Part shown: positions 49,922 through 58,678 of the stretch, piece by piece
Layout of the letters: every line of letters begins with the position of its first letter
How positions within the stretch are numbered: position 1 is the first letter of the stretch
Assembly: GCF_014204755.1 (NCBI RefSeq)
Contig: NZ_JACHLZ010000001.1
Span: forward strand, 3,100,001 to 3,164,000
Length of the DNA: 64,000 nt
Direction of reading: 5' to 3'
Source: Brachybacterium aquaticum
Lineage (GTDB): Bacteria > Actinomycetota > Actinomycetes > Actinomycetales > Dermabacteraceae
Translations under genes and position numbers: made by a program
Notes under the pieces: generated by a model
What the model was told of the DNA's origin: nothing
The model's database searches: none
The model's input: the letters and a program-made list of their open reading frames with translations, nothing else

Positions 49922-51448
49922 GTGACCGACCCCGCAGCTCCCGACACCGCAGCGCGCGACGCCGCAGTGCCCGAGACCGCAGCGCCCGACGCCGCAGTGC
50001 GGCTCGGGACCGCCCGCACCCGCGCCGCCTCGATGTTCCGCGCCCTGCCCGCGGAGGTCCATGAGCTGGGTCGGATGTTCGAGGCCGCCGGGCACGAGCT
50101 CGCCCTCGTCGGCGGTCCCGTGCGGGACGCGGTGCTGGGCCGCTCGAGCGCGGACCTCGACTTCACCACCTCCGCTCGCCCCGAGCAGACCGAGCAGATC
50201 CTGCGCGGCTGGACCCGCGACGGCGCGATCTGGGACATGGGCCGCGACTTCGGCACCCTCGGCGGGGTGCGCGACAGGGTGAAGGTCGAGATCACCACCT
50301 ATCGCACCGAGTCCTACGACCCCTCCAGCCGCAAGCCGCAGGTGGCCTACGGCGACACCCTCGAGGGCGACCTGTCCCGCCGCGACTTCACCGTGAACGC
50401 CATGGCGGTGCGCCTGCCCTCCCTCGAGCTCGTGGACCCCTTCGACGGGCTCGCCGACCTCGCCGCGACCCGCCTGCGCACCCCCGTCTCCCCGCAGCAG
50501 TCCTTCGACGACGACCCGCTGCGGATGATGCGGGCGGTCCGCTTCGTCGCCCAGCTCGGCTTCATGATCGAGGACGCCACGGCCGACGCGATCGAGCAGC
50601 TCGCCGAGCGGATCACCATCGTCTCCGCCGAGCGGGTGCGCGAGGAGCTGGTCAAGCTCATGCTCGGCGCTCACCCCCGCGGCGGCCTCGAGCTGATGAC
50701 CGAGCTGGGCCTGGCCGCGCACGTGCTGCCCGAGCTGCCGGCCCTGCAGCTCGAGATCGACGAGCACCACCACCACAAGGACGTCTACGAGCACACCCTC
50801 ACCGTGCTCGACCAGGCCATCGACCTCGAGAGCCCCGCCGGTTCCGGCGGTCCCTGCGAGGGCCCCGACCTGGTGCTGCGCCTCGCCGCGCTCATGCACG
50901 ACGTGGGCAAGCCCGCCACGCGCCGCTTCGAGGAGGGCGGGGTGGTCACCTTCCGCTTCCACGAGACCGTGGGCGCGAAGATGACCGCGAAGCGGATGAA
51001 GGCGCTGACCTTCGACAAGGACACCACCAAGAAGGTGGCGCGCCTGGTCGAGCTGCACCTGCGCTTCCACGGCTACGTCGACTCGCCGTGGACCGACTCG
51101 GCCGTGCGCCGCTATGTCACCGACGCCGGCGACCTGCTGCAGCACCTCCACCGCCTCACCCGCGCGGACGTCACCACCCGCAACCGCCGCAAGGCCCGCT
51201 CCCTCGCCCGCGCCTACGACGAGCTCGAGGCCCGCATCGACCACCTCGCCGAGCAGGAGGAGATCGGCCGGATCCGTCCTGACCTGGACGGCAACCGGAT
51301 CATGGAGATCCTGGACCTGCCCCCGGGGCGTGAGGTCGGCGAAGCGTACAAGCACCTGCTCGAGCTGCGGATGGAGCACGGACCGCTCGGCGAGGAGCGC
51401 GCCGAGGCGGAGCTGCGCGCCTGGTGGGAGGCCCGCGGGAGCGCCTGA
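49922..51448 (+). CDS. pcnA: CCA tRNA nucleotidyltransferase / poly(A) polymerase family
   Basis: Product of 508 aa. It adds or repairs the 3' CCA of tRNAs, needed here since tRNA-Ile has no encoded CCA. The nucleotidyltransferase head has ALVGGPVRDAVLGRSSADLDFTT, followed by RRDFTVNAMAV and the RNA-binding stretch DPLRMMRAVRFVAQLGF. A C-terminal HD domain is present (ALMHDVGKPATR, EHHHHKDVYEHTLTVLD). The first 30 residues are an Ala/Pro/Asp-rich repeat. The start is GTG. It diverges from the DUF6049-murJ operon, as in other actinobacteria. Confidence 0.95.
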   Translation: MTDPAAPDTAARDAAVPETAAPDAAVRLGTARTRAASMFRALPAEVHELGRMFEAAGHELALVGGPVRDAVLGRSSADLDFTTSARPEQTEQILRGWTRDGAIWDMGRDFGTLGGVRDRVKVEITTYRTESYDPSSRKPQVAYGDTLEGDLSRRDFTVNAMAVRLPSLELVDPFDGLADLAATRLRTPVSPQQSFDDDPLRMMRAVRFVAQLGFMIEDATADAIEQLAERITIVSAERVREELVKLMLGAHPRGGLELMTELGLAAHVLPELPALQLEIDEHHHHKDVYEHTLTVLDQAIDLESPAGSGGPCEGPDLVLRLAALMHDVGKPATRRFEEGGVVTFRFHETVGAKMTAKRMKALTFDKDTTKKVARLVELHLRFHGYVDSPWTDSAVRRYVTDAGDLLQHLHRLTRADVTTRNRRKARSLARAYDELEARIDHLAEQEEIGRIRPDLDGNRIMEILDLPPGREVGEAYKHLLELRMEHGPLGEERAEAELRAWWEARGSA

Positions 51449-51545
51449 GCAGATGTGAGCGGCACCGCACCGGACGTGCACACCCTGTGTGTTTCGCCGC
51501 CGGGTCGTTCCGTCCGTGCGGGGGGCGTGCTCATACTGGGGAGCT

Positions 51546-51561
51546 GGGTGCCGCGGCACCC
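51546..51561. promoter_or_regulatory. 16-bp perfect palindrome upstream of the PBP gene
   Basis: GGGTGCCGCGGCACCC lies 36 bp before the PBP start and 11 bp after a CATACT -10-like element, so it would be in the 5' leader. It could be an operator or an RNA hairpin. Confidence 0.45.
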
Positions 51562-51597
51562 GACCATGTCCGTGCCCCCGAAGGACCAGGAGCAGCC

Positions 51598-54225
51598 ATG
51601 AGCGACTCTCGACGCTCGACCAACGGCGGCGGTGCCCGCCGTGCCGCCGGAGTGCGCCGCGCCCCCTCGGGGAAGTCCGGCGCCGCGAAGCCGGCGAAGA
51701 GCCCGGGCAGCGCCAAGGGCAGCAGCCGCACCGCCAAGTCCTCGTCCGCGACGGGCTCGTCGGCCGCGAAGACCCCGTCGGCCGCAGGCGCCGCCGCCTC
51801 CGGTGCCGCCGCCTCGGGCGCGTCGAAGAAGCCGGTCGCCCGCACCTCCGTCGCCGCGCGCCACGCCGGTGCCGCCCCCAAGGGCGCAGGTGCCGCGAAG
51901 GGCGACAAGAAGAAGGTCGCGGCCACGAACTTCCTGAACTACCCGCGCGCCGGGAAGAAGAACCCCTGGCGCTGGATCCCCTCGCTGCGCATGATCGTCG
52001 GCGCGATGGCGCTGTTCGTCCTGGCCGGCCTCGGCTTCGCGGTGTGGCTGTACAACGACACCGCGGTGCCCGAGCCCTCCGACTTCGCGCTCGCGCAGAC
52101 CAGCCGCGTCTACTTCGCCGACGGCGAGACCGAGATGGGCTCGTTCAGCGAGATCAACCGCACCGAGCTGCCGGCCGACGAGATCCCCGACAACATCAAG
52201 CAGGCGGTCGTCGCCAGCGAGGACGACAGCTTCTACGAGAACCGCGGCGTCTCCCCGCGCGGCATCGTGCGCGCGCTGGTCAACAACCTCCAGGGTGGGG
52301 CCCGACAGGGCGGATCGACCATCACCATGCAGTACGTCGAGCGGTACTACACCGGCACCGAGACGTCCTACCTGGGCAAGGCCAAGGAAGCGATCATGGC
52401 CTTGAAGATCGACCAGGAGCTCAGCAAGGACGAGATCCTCTCCCGCTACCTCAACACCATCTACTTCGGTCGCGGCGCCTACGGCGTCCAGGAGGCCTCG
52501 CAGGCCTACTTCGGAAAGGACGCCGCCGAGCTCACCGACGCCGAGGCGGCGCTGCTGGTGGCCGTGATCCCCAGCCCCTCCACCTACGACCCGGCGAACA
52601 GCCCCGAGGACGCCACGCGCCTCTGGGACCGGGTGATCACCCGGCAGGTCGCCGAGGAGCAGATGACCCCGGCCGAGGCCGACGCACTCGAGTTCCCCGA
52701 GACGATCGAGCCGCGCAGCGAGAACTCCCTCGGGGGCACCGAGGGCTACCTCCTGGCCGAGGTGCGCAGGGAGCTGCTCGCCGAGGGATTCACCGAGGAC
52801 GAGATCAACACCGGCGGCTTCACGATCGTCTCGACGATCGATCCGTCGATCCAGGAGAACACCGTCCAGGCCGTCGAGAACCTGCCGGACGACCGCCCGG
52901 AGAACAACCGCGTCGGCACGGTGACGATCGATCCCGCGACCGGGGCGATCCGCGGCATGTACGGCGGGCCGGACTACGTCTCCCAGGCGCAGAACGATGC
53001 CACCCAGTCCCGGATGCAGGCGGGCTCGATCTTCAAGACCTTCACCCTGATCGCGGCCCTCGAGGACGGCTACCCGCTGGACTCCCGCTGGGACGGGAAC
53101 TCCCCGAAGACCTTCCCGGGCGGCTGGGAGGTCAACAACTTCAACAACACCGACTACGGCCGCGTGACGCTCCAGAAGGCCACCACGAGCTCGATCAACA
53201 CCGCCTACGCGGAGGCGAACATCGAGATCGGCCCGCAGCGCACGATGGACACCGCGATCGCGCTCGGACTCCCGGAGGACACCCCGGGCCTGACCGCCGA
53301 CGCCTCCAACGTGCTGGGCTCCGCCTCCCCGACGGTCGCCGAGATGGGCGAGGTCTACGCGACCATCGCCGCGGGCGGCGTGCACCGGGACTCCTACATC
53401 GTCGAGTCCGTGACCCGGCCGGACGGCTCCTCCCGCTATCAGCACGAGGAGGAGGAGACGCGGGCGATGGACGAGGAGGTCGCGATCAACGCGACCGTCG
53501 CGCTCCAGGGCCCGCCGACGCAGGGCTCCGCCCGGAGCCTCCGGAGCACCATGGACGGCCGTCCGGTGGCGGGGAAGACCGGCACCTCCGAGAAGTTCCG
53601 CTCGGCCTGGTTCGTCGGCTTCACCCCGCAGCTGGTCACGTCCGTGGGCATGTTCCAGCCGGGCGAGGACGGCTCCGAGCAGTCGCTGACCCCCTTCGGC
53701 GGCGTGGAGAACATGACCGGCGGCAACTTCCCGACCACGATCTGGGGCGACATCATGGCGCCCTCGCTGGAGGGCCAGGAGGTGCTCGAGTTCCCCGAGG
53801 AGGTCAGGCTCGACAACGAGAACCGCGAGCGCAGCTTTACGCCGCCGCCTCCGCCGCCCACCACGCAGGCGCCCGAGCCGACGGAGGAGCCGAGCGAGGA
53901 GCCCAGCGAGGAGCCGTCCGAGGAGCCCAGCGAGGAGCCGTCCGAGGAGCCCAGCGAGGAGCCGTCCGAGGAGCCCTCGGAGGAGCCGTCCGAGGAGCCG
54001 AGCGAGGAGCCGTCCGAGGAGCCCAGCGAGGAGCCGTCGGAGGAGTCGAGCGAGGAGGCCTCCGAGCCGGCCCAGCCCGGCGGCGGCGGGGATGACAACG
54101 TCCAGCCGACCGAGGACCCGACGAACGAGGCGCAGGGCGGCGGGACCGCCGATACCGGCCGCGGCCAGGGTTCGGGGCGCGGCGGCGGGACCGGCACGGA
54201 CGCCGACGTCATCGGCGCGCTGTAG
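51598..54225 (+). CDS. Class A penicillin-binding protein (transglycosylase/transpeptidase)
   Basis: Product of 875 aa. About 125 N-terminal cytosolic residues are Ala/Ser/Lys-rich, then a TM segment (IVGAMALFVLAGLGFAVWLY). A GT51 transglycosylase follows, with the catalytic-Glu motif ASEDDSFYENRGVSPRGIVRA and QGGSTITMQYVERYY. The transpeptidase has SIFK (SxxK), SIN (SxN) and KTGTSE (KTG). It polymerises and cross-links peptidoglycan outside the membrane. A C-terminal tail has 13 EEPS repeats plus two variants, then a Gly-rich end. ATG 51598 has an AGGAGC ribosome site. Monocistronic. Confidence 0.96.
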   Translation: MSDSRRSTNGGGARRAAGVRRAPSGKSGAAKPAKSPGSAKGSSRTAKSSSATGSSAAKTPSAAGAAASGAAASGASKKPVARTSVAARHAGAAPKGAGAAKGDKKKVAATNFLNYPRAGKKNPWRWIPSLRMIVGAMALFVLAGLGFAVWLYNDTAVPEPSDFALAQTSRVYFADGETEMGSFSEINRTELPADEIPDNIKQAVVASEDDSFYENRGVSPRGIVRALVNNLQGGARQGGSTITMQYVERYYTGTETSYLGKAKEAIMALKIDQELSKDEILSRYLNTIYFGRGAYGVQEASQAYFGKDAAELTDAEAALLVAVIPSPSTYDPANSPEDATRLWDRVITRQVAEEQMTPAEADALEFPETIEPRSENSLGGTEGYLLAEVRRELLAEGFTEDEINTGGFTIVSTIDPSIQENTVQAVENLPDDRPENNRVGTVTIDPATGAIRGMYGGPDYVSQAQNDATQSRMQAGSIFKTFTLIAALEDGYPLDSRWDGNSPKTFPGGWEVNNFNNTDYGRVTLQKATTSSINTAYAEANIEIGPQRTMDTAIALGLPEDTPGLTADASNVLGSASPTVAEMGEVYATIAAGGVHRDSYIVESVTRPDGSSRYQHEEEETRAMDEEVAINATVALQGPPTQGSARSLRSTMDGRPVAGKTGTSEKFRSAWFVGFTPQLVTSVGMFQPGEDGSEQSLTPFGGVENMTGGNFPTTIWGDIMAPSLEGQEVLEFPEEVRLDNENRERSFTPPPPPPTTQAPEPTEEPSEEPSEEPSEEPSEEPSEEPSEEPSEEPSEEPSEEPSEEPSEEPSEEPSEESSEEASEPAQPGGGGDDNVQPTEDPTNEAQGGGTADTGRGQGSGRGGGTGTDADVIGAL
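53884..54063 (+). repeat. Fifteen 12-bp repeats encoding EEPS in the PBP tail
   Basis: Thirteen units encode EEPS and two are variants (EESS, EEAS). Synonymous changes (CCG/CCC, AGC/TCC/TCG) separate units, so it is an old repeat rather than an assembly artefact. It makes a very acidic extracytoplasmic tail. Confidence 0.9.
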
Positions 54226-54312
54226 CGAGACCGGGCGATCAGCCGACCGGTCGACCCGTGACCCGCGTCGTCCCTCGGCCGTACCCTCCTGCACATCGAG
54301 CAAGGAGGACGG

Positions 54313-55056
54313 ATGCTGGACCGCGACGTCGCCCCCGGCGTGCACCGGATCGCGCACGCCCAGGTGAACTGCTATCTCATCGAGGGCGGGGACGGGCTGC
54401 TGCTCGTGGACGCCGGGCTCCCCGGCGTCTGGCACGAGCTCGGTCTCGCCCTGCGGACCCTCGGCCGTCGTCCCGAGGACCTGCGCGCCCTGGTGCTCAC
54501 CCACGCGCACTTCGACCACGTCGGCGTCGCGCGGCGCCTGGTGGAACGACTGGGCATCCCGGTCCTCGTCCATCACCAGGACGCGGAGCTCGCCGCCCAC
54601 CCCTACCGGTATGCGCACGAGAACCCGCGGGCGCTCTATCCGCTGCGCCACCCGCGCGCCCTGCCGGTCCTCGGGGCGATGGTCGCCGGCGGCGCGGCGT
54701 GGGTGCGCGGGATCGATCGCACGACGGCGCTGGGGGTCGACACCGTGCTCGACGTGCCCGGTGCACCGCGGGTGATCGCCACCCCCGGGCACACCTACGG
54801 CCACGTGGCCCTCCACCTGCCGGACCGGGACGCGGTGCTCACGGGTGATGCGCTGGTGACGCTCGATCCGTACACCGCCCGCACCGGGCCGCGGATCATC
54901 GCCGGTGCCGCGACGGCGGACAGCGCCATGGCGCTGCGCTCGCTGGATGCGATCGCCGGCACCGAGGCCACGACGGTGCTGCCCGGCCACGGCGAGGTCT
55001 GGCACGGCGGGGCGCGGGAGGCGGCGGCACGCACCCGGAGCGAGGGACCGGCGTGA
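54313..55056 (+). CDS. Metallo-beta-lactamase fold hydrolase
   Basis: Product of 247 aa with the MBL metal motif LTHAHFDHVG near residue 62 (HxHxDH), a further histidine in TPGHTYGHVALHL, aspartate in LTGDAL and a C-terminal PGHGEVW. These supply a di-metal site. It is cytosolic with no signal peptide. Substrate is unknown; such proteins include glyoxalase II-like thioesterases and others. AAGGAGGAC precedes ATG 54313. It stands alone between the PBP gene and a sugar-binding protein gene. Confidence 0.92.
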   Translation: MLDRDVAPGVHRIAHAQVNCYLIEGGDGLLLVDAGLPGVWHELGLALRTLGRRPEDLRALVLTHAHFDHVGVARRLVERLGIPVLVHHQDAELAAHPYRYAHENPRALYPLRHPRALPVLGAMVAGGAAWVRGIDRTTALGVDTVLDVPGAPRVIATPGHTYGHVALHLPDRDAVLTGDALVTLDPYTARTGPRIIAGAATADSAMALRSLDAIAGTEATTVLPGHGEVWHGGAREAAARTRSEGPA

Positions 55057-55176
55057 GGGCGGCGGACCGCTCGGACGGTTTCGTTGCCGCTCGTACCGTG
55101 CAGTCCTAGCCTGCGACCAGGAGCGATACGAGCCGTCCCGGCCGGTGCCGACCGTACGCCCCGGGAGGAGATCATT

Positions 55177-56547
55177 ATGCTGAGTCGACGACGTGCCCTG
55201 CAGATCGGAGCTGCGACCTCCGTCCTGGGGCTGGCCGCCTGTTCCCGCGGCGGCGGCGCCTCCGGTGATGCCGGCGGCGAGGGGCCGCACGAGTTCACCA
55301 CGACTGCGAGCGGGTCGCTGGCCTCGATGGGCTTCAATCCCTCGGACGAGGTGGGTCAGGCGCGCGCGGACTACGCCGCCGCGCAGCTTCCCGACCTCCA
55401 GGTCGAGATGGACACCACCAACTTCGATTCGCAGAAGTTCACCGCGCAGGCCGCCGCCGGTCAGGTCCCGGACCTCATCCAGTTCGATCGTGCCCTGGTG
55501 GCGACCTTCGCCGCGAACGGTCTGATCATGCCCTTGGACCAGGGGTTCGAGGTGCACGGGGTCGATCCTGCCGCGCAGTACTACGACGCCGCCCTGCGGG
55601 ATGTCACCCATGACGGCGCGATCTATGCGGTCCCGCAGTTCTTCCAGCCCAGCGCCCTGCTCGTCAACACCCGGGCGGCGGAGGCCGCGGGGCTGGCCCC
55701 GGGGGACTTCGACACCTCCGACCCGGACGCGCTGCTGCGCGTGGTCGAGAAGGGCACCACGATGGAGGGCTCCGCCCCCGTCACCCTGGGGTTCGACGGC
55801 GACATCCCCGGCTCGGCCGAGATGTGGATGCAGGTGTTCGGCGGGGGGAGCGTGGGCGAGGACGGGGCCCCCACCCTCGACCGGGCCGAGAACGTCGAGG
55901 CGCTCACCTGGATCAAGGAGCTGCTCGACCTGCAGGGAGGGTACGCCGAGGTCACCTCCCTGAAGAACGCGATGGACGTGTTCGGCGAGCAGAACCAGTA
56001 CGTGACCGATCAGGTCGTCGCGCAGTCCTGGGCGCAGTGGTACCTCAACGTCCTCACCGACTTCGCGGACGCCGTGGAGATCCAGGCGGTGCCCGTCCGC
56101 AGCCTCGACGGCACCGCGATCGGCTTCGCCGGCGGTTCGGCCTTCGCGGTCCCGACGGCTGCCGCCAACGCCGACGGCGCGCTCGCCTGGGCGCTCGCGG
56201 CGACCTCCACCGAGGCCTGGCTGAAGGCCGGCGAAGCGCGTCAGGCCACCGCGGCCGAGGCGGGCGGGATCAACACCGGACTGTTCACCGGCTCCCCGGA
56301 GGCGGACCAGCAGGTGCGCGAGCAGTTCGTGGACCCCTCCGGCGATCCCGACTTCGATCAGGCGATCTCCGTCTACTACGACGTCCTCGCCGAGCCCCGG
56401 TCCACCGGCTCGTCCCCGGTCGGGGAGCAGATCAAGCAGGCGCTGCTGGACGCCACGACAGCCGCTCTCAACGGTGAGAAGGAGCCCGCCCAGGCGCTCG
56501 CCGACGCGCAGGCGAGCGCGCAGGGAGATTTCGAGAGCGCCTCCTGA
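55177..56547 (+). CDS. Sugar ABC transporter substrate-binding lipoprotein
   Basis: Product of 456 aa. The N-terminus SRRRALQIGAATSVLGLAAC combines a Tat-like SRRR motif with a lipobox ending in Cys, so it is a lipoprotein probably exported folded. The rest resembles family 1 extracellular solute-binding proteins for sugars. ATG 55177 has GGGAGGAG upstream. It is convergent with two sugar permease genes, 9 bp apart, which is unusual. The ligand is likely an oligosaccharide, but this is inferred from the family only. Confidence 0.9.
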   Translation: MLSRRRALQIGAATSVLGLAACSRGGGASGDAGGEGPHEFTTTASGSLASMGFNPSDEVGQARADYAAAQLPDLQVEMDTTNFDSQKFTAQAAAGQVPDLIQFDRALVATFAANGLIMPLDQGFEVHGVDPAAQYYDAALRDVTHDGAIYAVPQFFQPSALLVNTRAAEAAGLAPGDFDTSDPDALLRVVEKGTTMEGSAPVTLGFDGDIPGSAEMWMQVFGGGSVGEDGAPTLDRAENVEALTWIKELLDLQGGYAEVTSLKNAMDVFGEQNQYVTDQVVAQSWAQWYLNVLTDFADAVEIQAVPVRSLDGTAIGFAGGSAFAVPTAAANADGALAWALAATSTEAWLKAGEARQATAAEAGGINTGLFTGSPEADQQVREQFVDPSGDPDFDQAISVYYDVLAEPRSTGSSPVGEQIKQALLDATTAALNGEKEPAQALADAQASAQGDFESAS

Positions 56548-56556
56548 GGGAGTCGC

Positions 56557-57552
56557 TCAGCCCTTCACCCCGACACCGGCGAGGCCGCCGACGAAGTAGC
56601 GCTGGCCGAACGCGAAGAGGATCAGCATCGGCAGCGTGACGGCCACGGACGCGACCATCACGTACTGGTAGTCGCCGTGGCCGCCGGCTGTCGGGGAGAA
56701 CAGCGTCATCGCGTAGTTGATGCCGAGCGGCACCGTGTACTCCTCGGGCGTGCCGAAGTTCAGGTAGATCAGCGCTCCCTGGAAGTTGTTCCAGGACGCC
56801 TGGAACTCGAACAGCCACACGATCACCGCCGAGGGCAGCGCGAGTGGGAAGGCGATCCGGCGGAAGAGCCCGAAGTACGTGCAGCCGTCCACCCGGGCGG
56901 CCTCGAACAGCTCCCGTGGGATGCCGCGATAGAACTGACGCATGAGGAAGATGTAGAAGGCCGAGCCGAACAGCGCACCGCCCCACAGCGGCACGGTGGT
57001 GCCCAGGAATCCCAGGTACTTCCAGATCAGGTAGTTCGGCACCAGGGTCACGGCTCCCGGCAGCATCATCGTGGCCAGCACCAGGCCGAACAGGACGTTC
57101 TTCCCCGGGAAGCGGAAGTAGGCGAAGCCGAAGGCGACCATCGAGCTGGCCAGGGTCATCAGCGTCGCGCCTGCCACGGCGATGAACACCGAGTTCAGGA
57201 ACCAGCTCGCCAGCGGCAGCTGCGACCAGACCTCGGTGTAGTTCTCGAAGGACCAGGTCTTGGGGATCAGCCGGTTGTCGAACACCTCTGCGCGGGGCTT
57301 GAGACTCGCGGCCAGCAGCCACACCAGCGGGTAGAGGAACATCGCGCCGATCGCGAGGGTCAGCGCCCAGCGCAGCACCGTGCCGATCCGGCGCATCACC
57401 CGCCGGGGGCCGTCGGCGTGCCCGGTGACCGCCCCGGACAGCGCCGCGGTGCGGCGGTCGGGAGCAGCGGCGACGCGGGCTCCGAGGGCTCCCGCGTCCT
57501 GGATCGCGGACTGGGCGGGCTTCGCGGGCATCGTGCGCTTGACCGTGGTCAT
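56557..57552 (-). CDS. Carbohydrate ABC transporter permease (MalG type)
   Basis: Product of 331 aa. A roughly 50-residue Ala/Arg-rich cytosolic start is followed by six TM segments. The EAA loop that contacts the ATPase is EAARVDGCTYFGLFRRIAFP. It forms the membrane channel with the MalF-type partner, which it overlaps by 4 bases (ATGA). No ATP-binding protein is encoded nearby, so a shared ATPase such as MsiK is likely. The gene ends near the convergent substrate-binding gene. Confidence 0.94.
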   Translation of the reverse strand: MTTVKRTMPAKPAQSAIQDAGALGARVAAAPDRRTAALSGAVTGHADGPRRVMRRIGTVLRWALTLAIGAMFLYPLVWLLAASLKPRAEVFDNRLIPKTWSFENYTEVWSQLPLASWFLNSVFIAVAGATLMTLASSMVAFGFAYFRFPGKNVLFGLVLATMMLPGAVTLVPNYLIWKYLGFLGTTVPLWGGALFGSAFYIFLMRQFYRGIPRELFEAARVDGCTYFGLFRRIAFPLALPSAVIVWLFEFQASWNNFQGALIYLNFGTPEEYTVPLGINYAMTLFSPTAGGHGDYQYVMVASVAVTLPMLILFAFGQRYFVGGLAGVGVKG

Positions 57553-58496
57553 CGGGACTCCCCCTGGTAGTGCACGAGGCGTTTCGAGACTTTCACCTGG
57601 ACCAGCGTGATCACCATGATGATCGCGAACAGCACCCAGGCCATCGCGGCGGCGAGACCGAAGTTGAACTGCTGGAACGCCTGCTGATACAGGTAGATGC
57701 CGTAGAAGAGCGAGTCGGACGGGGCCGAGCTGCTGGTGTCGCGATAGAAGAGCAGGTACGCCTGGTCGAAGATCTGCAGGGACGAGATGGTGTTGGTGAC
57801 GACCAGGAAGAACGTGGTGGGCGAGATGAGCGGCACCGTGATCCGCCAGAAGCGGCGCACCGCTCCGGCGCCGTCGAGAGCCGCCGCCTCGTACAGGTCG
57901 GCCGGGACGGCCTGCAGCGCTGCCATGTAGATGATCATCGAGCCGGCCACCGCCCAGGCGGACATCAGCACGATCGAGGGGATGATCCAGTCGGGATCGA
58001 GTAGCCACTGCGGTCCCTGGATGCCGAACAGGCCCAGGAACTGGTTCACCGCCCCCTGATTGCCGTTGAGCAGGAGGAGGAACACCGCGGCGGTGGCGAC
58101 GGCCGGTGTCATCTTCGGCAGGTAGTACAGCACCCGGAAGAACCCCTGGCCGCGGGGTATGGACATCAGCAGCATGGCCAGCAGCAGCGCGAACGCGGTC
58201 TCCAGCGGCACGGACATCAGCGCGAAGGTGAAGGTGTTGCCGAGCGACTGCAGCACCTTCGGGTCCTCGATCAGCTGGGCGTAGTTCTCGCCGCCGACCC
58301 AGGGGGCGGTGTTCGTGGCGAGGTCGTAGTCGGTCGCCGAGAGGTAGGCGCTGTAGCTCATCGAGATCACCGTGAAAACCAGGAACCCGATGATCCAGGG
58401 CGAGATGAAGGCGTAGCCTGCCAGGGCCTCCCGGTCGAACCGCCGTCGTCGTCGACGGGGGATCGCCGTGGGGGCGGTCCGTGCCGCAACGCTCAT
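57549..58496 (-). CDS. Carbohydrate ABC transporter permease (MalF/UgpA type)
   Basis: Product of 315 aa with six TM segments and the EAA motif YEAAALDGAGAVRRFWRITVPLISP. The Arg-rich start (PRRRRRRFDREALAGYAFISPWI) is typical of this subfamily. It pairs with the MalG-type permease, whose start it overlaps. Upstream, a sigma70-like promoter is followed by a perfect AGAAGCGCTTCT palindrome, so LacI-family repression by sugar availability is likely. Confidence 0.94.
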   Translation of the reverse strand: MSVAARTAPTAIPRRRRRRFDREALAGYAFISPWIIGFLVFTVISMSYSAYLSATDYDLATNTAPWVGGENYAQLIEDPKVLQSLGNTFTFALMSVPLETAFALLLAMLLMSIPRGQGFFRVLYYLPKMTPAVATAAVFLLLLNGNQGAVNQFLGLFGIQGPQWLLDPDWIIPSIVLMSAWAVAGSMIIYMAALQAVPADLYEAAALDGAGAVRRFWRITVPLISPTTFFLVVTNTISSLQIFDQAYLLFYRDTSSSAPSDSLFYGIYLYQQAFQQFNFGLAAAMAWVLFAIIMVITLVQVKVSKRLVHYQGESR

Positions 58497-58549
58497 GTCG
58501 ACTCCTCCCGAGCGGAGGTTCTCAGGGGGACCTCGCCTCCGCGAACACT

Positions 58550-58561
58550 AGAAGCGCTTCT
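58550..58561. promoter_or_regulatory. LacI-family operator upstream of the sugar permeases
   Basis: AGAAGCGCTTCT is a perfect 12-bp palindrome with the central CG typical of LacI/GalR operators. It lies just downstream of a minus-strand -10 (TATTGT, 58570-58575), where a bound repressor would block transcription. No LacI gene lies in this window. Confidence 0.75.
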
Positions 58562-58569
58562 CCGCACGG

Positions 58570-58597
58570 ACAATACTCGACACGACCGTTCGGTCCA
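58570..58597 (-). promoter_or_regulatory. Promoter of the sugar permease operon
   Basis: On the minus strand TGGACC (58592-58597), a 16-bp spacer and TATTGT (58570-58575). It is followed by the LacI-type operator and a leader of about 60 nt. Confidence 0.55.
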
Positions 58598-58678
58598 GTC
58601 CGTCCGGTACCGGTGTCCCGCGCCGCGCGCCTCCGTAGGGTGGCCTGACCATGCCCGGCGACCGATGGAGGAGGGCGG

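Noticed and set aside
53884-54063. CRISPR-like array
   Set aside because: Units are 12-bp coding repeats without spacers, lying in frame within the PBP gene.
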